From Aurantiacibacter zhengii (GTDB lineage Bacteria; Pseudomonadota; Alphaproteobacteria; Sphingomonadales; Sphingomonadaceae): a DNA stretch of 64,000 nucleotides. The position numbers and the translations under genes were made by a program. The notes under the pieces were generated by a model. The model saw only the letters and a list, made by a program, of their open reading frames with translations, did no database searches and was not told the DNA's origin. Of the stretch, positions 60,315-64,000 are shown in pieces (position 1 is the first letter of the stretch; each line of letters starts with the position of its first letter). The stretch lies in assembly GCF_003584125.1 (NCBI RefSeq), contig NZ_QXFL01000004.1, positions 430,241-494,240 of the forward strand. The letters are read 5' to 3'.

Positions 60315-62558
60315 ATGTTCGATCTGTCGACCAATAGTCGGGCTTCCTTGCGAGGCGGTGCATCGCTTTTCGGATTGCTGGGCGTGTTAGCCGCAAGTGG
60401 CCCCGCATTTGCACAGAGCAGCGCAGCTCAAGAGGCTGCGGCAGAGCAGACGCCCGGTGTCATCATCGTGACAGCTCGCAAGCGCGCCGAGACAGTGCTG
60501 GAGGTGCCGGAGAGCGTCACAGCATTCGGCCAGGAAACACTGGAACGCGCAAATATTGAGGACATCGACGATGTAGGCCTGGCAGTTCCCAATTTGCAAC
60601 TCAGCACTCGCGCCGATGGCTTTCCGAATGTGACAGTCCGGGGCCTTGGTGGCTTTGGGAATACGCAGGGCGTCGGCTTCTATCTCGATGACGTGCAGCT
60701 GTTCGGCGATGCATCGTCGCGCTTTGGTGACATCGAGCGGATCGAGGTGCTGAAGGGACCGCAGGGCATCCTCTACGGCGGCTCCAATATCGGCGGCGCG
60801 GTGAAGTTCGTCAGCGCGCGACCCGATCCGGGCGTGTTCGAAGGGCGCATTGCCGCCCGCGCCGGGACGGATAACTATTTCGACGGCGAGCTGGAACTGA
60901 ACATCCCATTGGGAGAGGACTGGGCCTTCAAGGTTTTTGCCTTCGGAGAGACCGACGACGGCTTCCTCGTCAACCCACGCACCCCGCGCCTGAACGGCCA
61001 GATAGCCGTTGCCGACGAAGACATCGGCCACCGCGAACAATACGGCGTTCGCGGTGCGTTGTTCGGAGAATTGGCTGGCGGCACGGAGATCTACTTTACC
61101 GCGCGCTACAACGAATATGACGGCCCGAATAACGCCTGGGTCCGGGAAACCGATACGAATTTCGGCTACTCCAATTTGATCGACCTCAGCTACAATCCGC
61201 GCAACGAGCGGGAAACGCTGGGCCTGACCGGGCACATCGACATTCCCATCGGTAACGTGACCTTGCAGTCGATCACCTCCTACACCGATACGTCCTCGCG
61301 CCGCGAGACCGATCTCGACATCCAGAACGAGTTCGTTCTCGATCTGGTGCGACCCGAGGAATTCGATGCCTTCACGCAGGAAATCCGGCTTTCCTCGGAC
61401 AGTGGTGGGCCTTTCGAGTGGCAAGTTGGCGCCTACTATCTCGACCTGACGCGCGATCTCGATTCAAACCTGCTGATTCGCGAGGCTTTCTGTTATCTCG
61501 ATCCGGGCACCTGTGCTCCGCTTGGCCAGGATGACGACGTGCTGCTGGCGGAAGTGCCTTTCGAGATAAGTCGGCGAGAGCGGGAGCAGCTGGCTGCCTT
61601 CATCAATGCCTCCTACACCTTCGGCCAGATCGAACTGAGTGGTGGCCTGCGGGTCGACAACACCCGCACCAGCCGCGCAAACCTCGATACCGGTCTTGAC
61701 GGCGAGAATAAGGAGACGGTCGTCCTCGGCCGCGCATCGATCGCCTGGCAGAACCCGGATGAAACGACACTGCTCTACGCCACCTTCTCGCAAGGCTTCG
61801 AACCGGCTGATTTCTCGCTATCGAATTTAACCGGCGCCAATACGTTGCTAGGCTATGGCGAGGAAACTGCCGACCAGATCGAGATCGGTTATAAAGGTCG
61901 ACTGCTCGACAACTCGCTGTTCCTGACGGTGGCGGCTTTCTACATCGCGTACAATGATCGCCAGTTCGAATTGCAGGCCGCAGACCCCCAGACCGGGGGC
62001 TTTGTCGAAGGGGTCGTCAATGTCGGCGATTCGACCCAGATGGGGGTCGAGTTCGACCTGACATGGCAACTGACCAACAACCTCACCCTCTCTGGCGGTG
62101 CGGGCTACATCGATGCCGAGTGGGACGATGGCACCTTTTCTCCTGTAACCGGCCGCGATCTATCGGGCGTACAGCCGCCCAACGTGGCCAGCTGGAGCGG
62201 CAGCGCCGCACTGGAATACGAAGGCGATATCGGGCTCAACGAATTCTTCATCCGCGGACAGGCCCGTTACAAGGGCAATAGCTCTACCAATTCCCAGTTC
62301 TTCGATGCGCCCGGCGATGAATATCCCGTGTTCGACAACCCGTCCTATTTCGTTGTCGACCTTGCGGCAGGTATCGATTTCGGATCCTTCAAAATCGGCG
62401 CGAGAGTCGAAAACCTTTTCGACGAGCGGTACTTCAACGACCTACAGGAATTTCCCAATTTCGCCGGCAGCCTGAACCCCGGCGAGCCCGGGCAAATCAT
62501 TATCGGAACCCTGGGGCAGACACGCCGCTTTATTGTCTCTGCCGGTTTCGAATTCTAA
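60315..62558 (+). CDS. TonB-dependent outer-membrane receptor
   Basis: 747 residues. Signal peptide (…SLFGLLGVLAASGPAFAQ), then the TonB-box/plug segment with 'VIIVTARKRAETVLEVPESVTAFGQETLERANIEDIDDV', 'VTVRGLGGFGNTQGVGFYLDDVQLFGDASSRFGDIERIEVLKGPQGILYGGSNIGGAVKFVS', typical of the sphingomonad 'pigmentiphaga'-type receptors. The barrel ends 'TRRFIVSAGFEF'. It follows the AraC regulator by 127 bases. Substrate is not known, but the local genes suggest an organic nutrient rather than iron. Confidence 0.92.
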   Translation: MFDLSTNSRASLRGGASLFGLLGVLAASGPAFAQSSAAQEAAAEQTPGVIIVTARKRAETVLEVPESVTAFGQETLERANIEDIDDVGLAVPNLQLSTRADGFPNVTVRGLGGFGNTQGVGFYLDDVQLFGDASSRFGDIERIEVLKGPQGILYGGSNIGGAVKFVSARPDPGVFEGRIAARAGTDNYFDGELELNIPLGEDWAFKVFAFGETDDGFLVNPRTPRLNGQIAVADEDIGHREQYGVRGALFGELAGGTEIYFTARYNEYDGPNNAWVRETDTNFGYSNLIDLSYNPRNERETLGLTGHIDIPIGNVTLQSITSYTDTSSRRETDLDIQNEFVLDLVRPEEFDAFTQEIRLSSDSGGPFEWQVGAYYLDLTRDLDSNLLIREAFCYLDPGTCAPLGQDDDVLLAEVPFEISRREREQLAAFINASYTFGQIELSGGLRVDNTRTSRANLDTGLDGENKETVVLGRASIAWQNPDETTLLYATFSQGFEPADFSLSNLTGANTLLGYGEETADQIEIGYKGRLLDNSLFLTVAAFYIAYNDRQFELQAADPQTGGFVEGVVNVGDSTQMGVEFDLTWQLTNNLTLSGGAGYIDAEWDDGTFSPVTGRDLSGVQPPNVASWSGSAALEYEGDIGLNEFFIRGQARYKGNSSTNSQFFDAPGDEYPVFDNPSYFVVDLAAGIDFGSFKIGARVENLFDERYFNDLQEFPNFAGSLNPGEPGQIIIGTLGQTRRFIVSAGFEF

Positions 62559-62628
62559 AAGGGTTCCCCTCTCTGGGGTCTGCTTGCAGTTCGCGGAGTA
62601 GCATTAGCTGACCGTCCGCTACTGATGC

Positions 62629-62643
62629 TGTGGACGGCTCTCC
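62629..62643 (+). repeat. IS1111-type left subterminal inverted repeat
   Basis: TGTGGACGGCTCTCC, paired with the right-hand repeat with one mismatch. Confidence 0.7.
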
Positions 62644-62690
62644 ATCCACCTGCGGTAGTATCGCGGGATTGAGCTGGAAGGAGACTCGAG

Positions 62691-63725
62691 ATGAGCGAAG
62701 TGGTTACGATTGGTCTGGATATCGCGAAGTCGGTGTTCCAGGTGCATGGCGTTGGAGCAGATGGCAAGGTGCTGATCCGCCGCCGACTGACGCGAGCGAG
62801 GATGCTGCCGTTCTTCGCGACGCTGCCGCGGTGTCTCGTCGGCATCGAGGCGTGCAACAACTCGCATTACTGGGCGCGAGAGTTGACCGCACTGGGTCAC
62901 GATGTGAAGCTGATGCCGGCGCAATACGTGAAGCCCTACGTCAAGCGCGGGAAGAACGACGCTGCCGATGCGGAAGCGATCTGCGAGGCGGTGACCCGGC
63001 CGACGATGCGCTTCGTCGCGGTGAAGAGCCCAGAGCAGCAGAGCCTGATGATGCTTCACCGTGTGCGGTTGATGCTGAACCGCCAACGCACCCAGATCTC
63101 GAACGCGATCCGTGCACACATCTCGGAGTTTGGAGTGGTGGCACCGGTCGGCCGACTTGGGGTCGAACGGCTGCTCGAGGTGGTCGCCGATGCAGGCGAC
63201 GATCGCGTGCCGGAGGATGCGCGTCTTTGTCTGCAGATGCTGGCAGCGCAGCTTGATGTCGTGAAGCAGCAGATTCTCGAGAATGACCGACGCGTACTGG
63301 CCAGTGCACGGCGGACCGAGCTCGGCCGCCGATTGATGGAGATCCCCGGCGTGGGGCCGCTTCTCGCAAGCGCATTCGTTGCATCGGTCGCCGACCCCAC
63401 AGTGTTCAAGACCGGTCGCGATCTCGCTGCATGGATCGGGCTCGTGCCCAAGCAGAACTCGTCGGGCGGTAAGGAGCGGCTCGGCAGTATAACCCGGGCG
63501 GGCAACCGATACCTGCGGCAGATGCTCGTCGTCGGGGCGATGGCGGTCATCCGCCATGCCGAGCGGCATGGCACGAAGCGACCTTGGCTAGTTCAATTGC
63601 TTGCCCGCCGGCCTGCCAAGGTCGCGGCGGTGGCGCTTGCGAACAAAAACGCCCGCATGGTCTGGGCGCTGATGACCAGTGGCGAACGCTATCGCCAGCC
63701 GCAGCCGCAGCCGATGCCGGTATAG
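62691..63725 (+). CDS. IS110/IS1111 transposase (DEDD)
   Basis: 344 residues. N-terminal RuvC-like DEDD domain with 'VVTIGLDIAKSVFQVHGV' (Asp), 'CLVGIEACNNSHYWAREL' (Glu), and 'YVKRGKNDAADAEAICEA' (Asp pair). The C-terminal Tnp_IS110 domain has 'LMEIPGVGPLLASAFVASV' and 'RDLAAWIGLVPKQNSSGGKERLGSITRAGNRYLRQML', with the serine in SSGGKERLG proposed as the nucleophile. Intact and of normal length. Such enzymes work with a guide RNA encoded in the element's non-coding end. Confidence 0.94.
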   Translation: MSEVVTIGLDIAKSVFQVHGVGADGKVLIRRRLTRARMLPFFATLPRCLVGIEACNNSHYWARELTALGHDVKLMPAQYVKPYVKRGKNDAADAEAICEAVTRPTMRFVAVKSPEQQSLMMLHRVRLMLNRQRTQISNAIRAHISEFGVVAPVGRLGVERLLEVVADAGDDRVPEDARLCLQMLAAQLDVVKQQILENDRRVLASARRTELGRRLMEIPGVGPLLASAFVASVADPTVFKTGRDLAAWIGLVPKQNSSGGKERLGSITRAGNRYLRQMLVVGAMAVIRHAERHGTKRPWLVQLLARRPAKVAAVALANKNARMVWALMTSGERYRQPQPQPMPV

Positions 63726-63976
63726 AAGCTTCGCGCGGTCACCGCGCTGACGAAGTTGGAAAGGGCAAAGAGGAGTTGATGCACGAAGCCGGTTGAAACC
63801 GCCGGATCGGGAAAACCCATTTTGGGCCGTGGCGCTTCGAGCGCGTGCTATAGGTCGGGACCCGGTTCGCGCGAAAGGCATCATGGCCAGCGGCGCATGA
63901 CACAGCCGCATTCAAAGGCCGGACACATGGCCGCCTCGACCAGCAGAATGCAAAACTTCATAAAACCCTTGCCAAC
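63726..63976 (+). ncRNA. Candidate guide (bridge/seek) RNA region of the IS1111 element
   Basis: A 250-base non-coding stretch between the transposase stop and the right subterminal repeat. It starts with a strong hairpin at 63729-63755 (CTTCG CGCGGT/ACCGCG with a four-base bulge, then CGAAG). In IS1111-group elements the guide RNA is encoded downstream of the transposase. The loop sequences that would specify target and donor were not resolved. Confidence 0.35.
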
Positions 63977-63991
63977 GGAGGGCCGTCCACA
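63977..63991 (-). repeat. IS1111-type right subterminal inverted repeat
   Basis: GGAGGGCCGTCCACA, paired with the left-hand repeat with one mismatch. Only nine bases remain to the window end. Confidence 0.7.
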
Positions 63992-64000
63992 CACGGCCCA

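Larger units (their letters stand above)
62629..63991 (+). mobile_element. IS110 family element, IS1111 group
   Basis: A transposase gene flanked by long non-coding ends and by subterminal inverted repeats TGTGGACGGCTCTCC (62629-62643) and GGAGGGCCGTCCACA (63977-63991), 14 of 15 matching. Subterminal repeats are the mark of the IS1111 group, which inserts without target duplication. The outer ends could not be fixed; the right one may be past the window end. Confidence 0.75.

Noticed and set aside
1..64000. CRISPR array
   Set aside because: No series of regularly spaced identical repeats was seen on reading the window.

Overview
The window looks like a chromosomal segment of a high-GC alphaproteobacterium, most probably of the Sphingomonadales (Erythrobacter/Sphingomonas type). 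The evidence is an NDUFA12-type complex I subunit, a DUF2155 lipoprotein, two TonB-dependent receptors, a tRNA-Trp/secE/nusG/rplK/rplA neighbourhood, and dense genes with ATGA overlaps. No taxonomic search was possible, so this is an inference from gene content.

Region 1 (1-41.2 kb) is host backbone. It opens with the end of a VirB-type secretion operon (virB10 end, virB11). Then come polyphosphate metabolism (ppk, ppx), a DksA-type zinc-finger protein, a TonB-dependent receptor with a Tat-like partner, an HWE/HisKA_2 sensor kinase, two tandem folD paralogues, a Baeyer-Villiger-type flavoprotein with a MoCF-domain protein, and an acyltransferase-3/SGNH protein bracketed by two related small membrane proteins. 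The translation and export genes (rplA, rplK, nusG, secE, tRNA-Trp) all lie on the minus strand but are split by unrelated plus-strand genes. Next are aat, DUF2155 and NDUFA12, DUF192 and recX, a fatty-acyl-AMP ligase, MAPEG and DUF389, a TelA/XpaC/PHA-granule trio, GDP-mannose pyrophosphorylase, TonB, a fused 5-oxoprolinase and DUF2891.

Region 2 (41.2-56.2 kb) is a lower-GC genomic island. Its left end is the 3' half of a tRNA-Lys(UUU), a typical attachment core, followed by a tyrosine integrase. Cargo includes DUF3768, small zinc-ribbon and membrane proteins, an SNase, an Excalibur protein, an HNH plus PD-(D/E)XK nuclease pair, an IS3/IS407-type element with a naturally fused transposase, a secreted protein and a serine recombinase. 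The last part is a five-gene minus-strand block that reads as a defence island: an unrecognised protein overlapping a zinc-ribbon alpha/beta hydrolase with a C-terminal membrane segment, then a Hachiman-like HamA and a shortened HamB, then DUF3223. I saw no second tRNA-Lys copy, so the right end of the island is probably outside the window or lost.

Region 3 (56.3-64 kb) returns to high GC: glyoxalase I, a cupin, quinone-linked D-lactate dehydrogenase, an AraC-type regulator, a TonB-dependent receptor, and an IS1111-type IS110 element with subterminal inverted repeats at the window end. The glyoxalase and Dld suggest handling of methylglyoxal or D-lactate under AraC control.

The best candidates for something undescribed are the hydrolase and partner pair (53780-55841), the HamB variant that lacks recognisable helicase motifs II-VI, and the HNH/PD-(D/E)XK operon.
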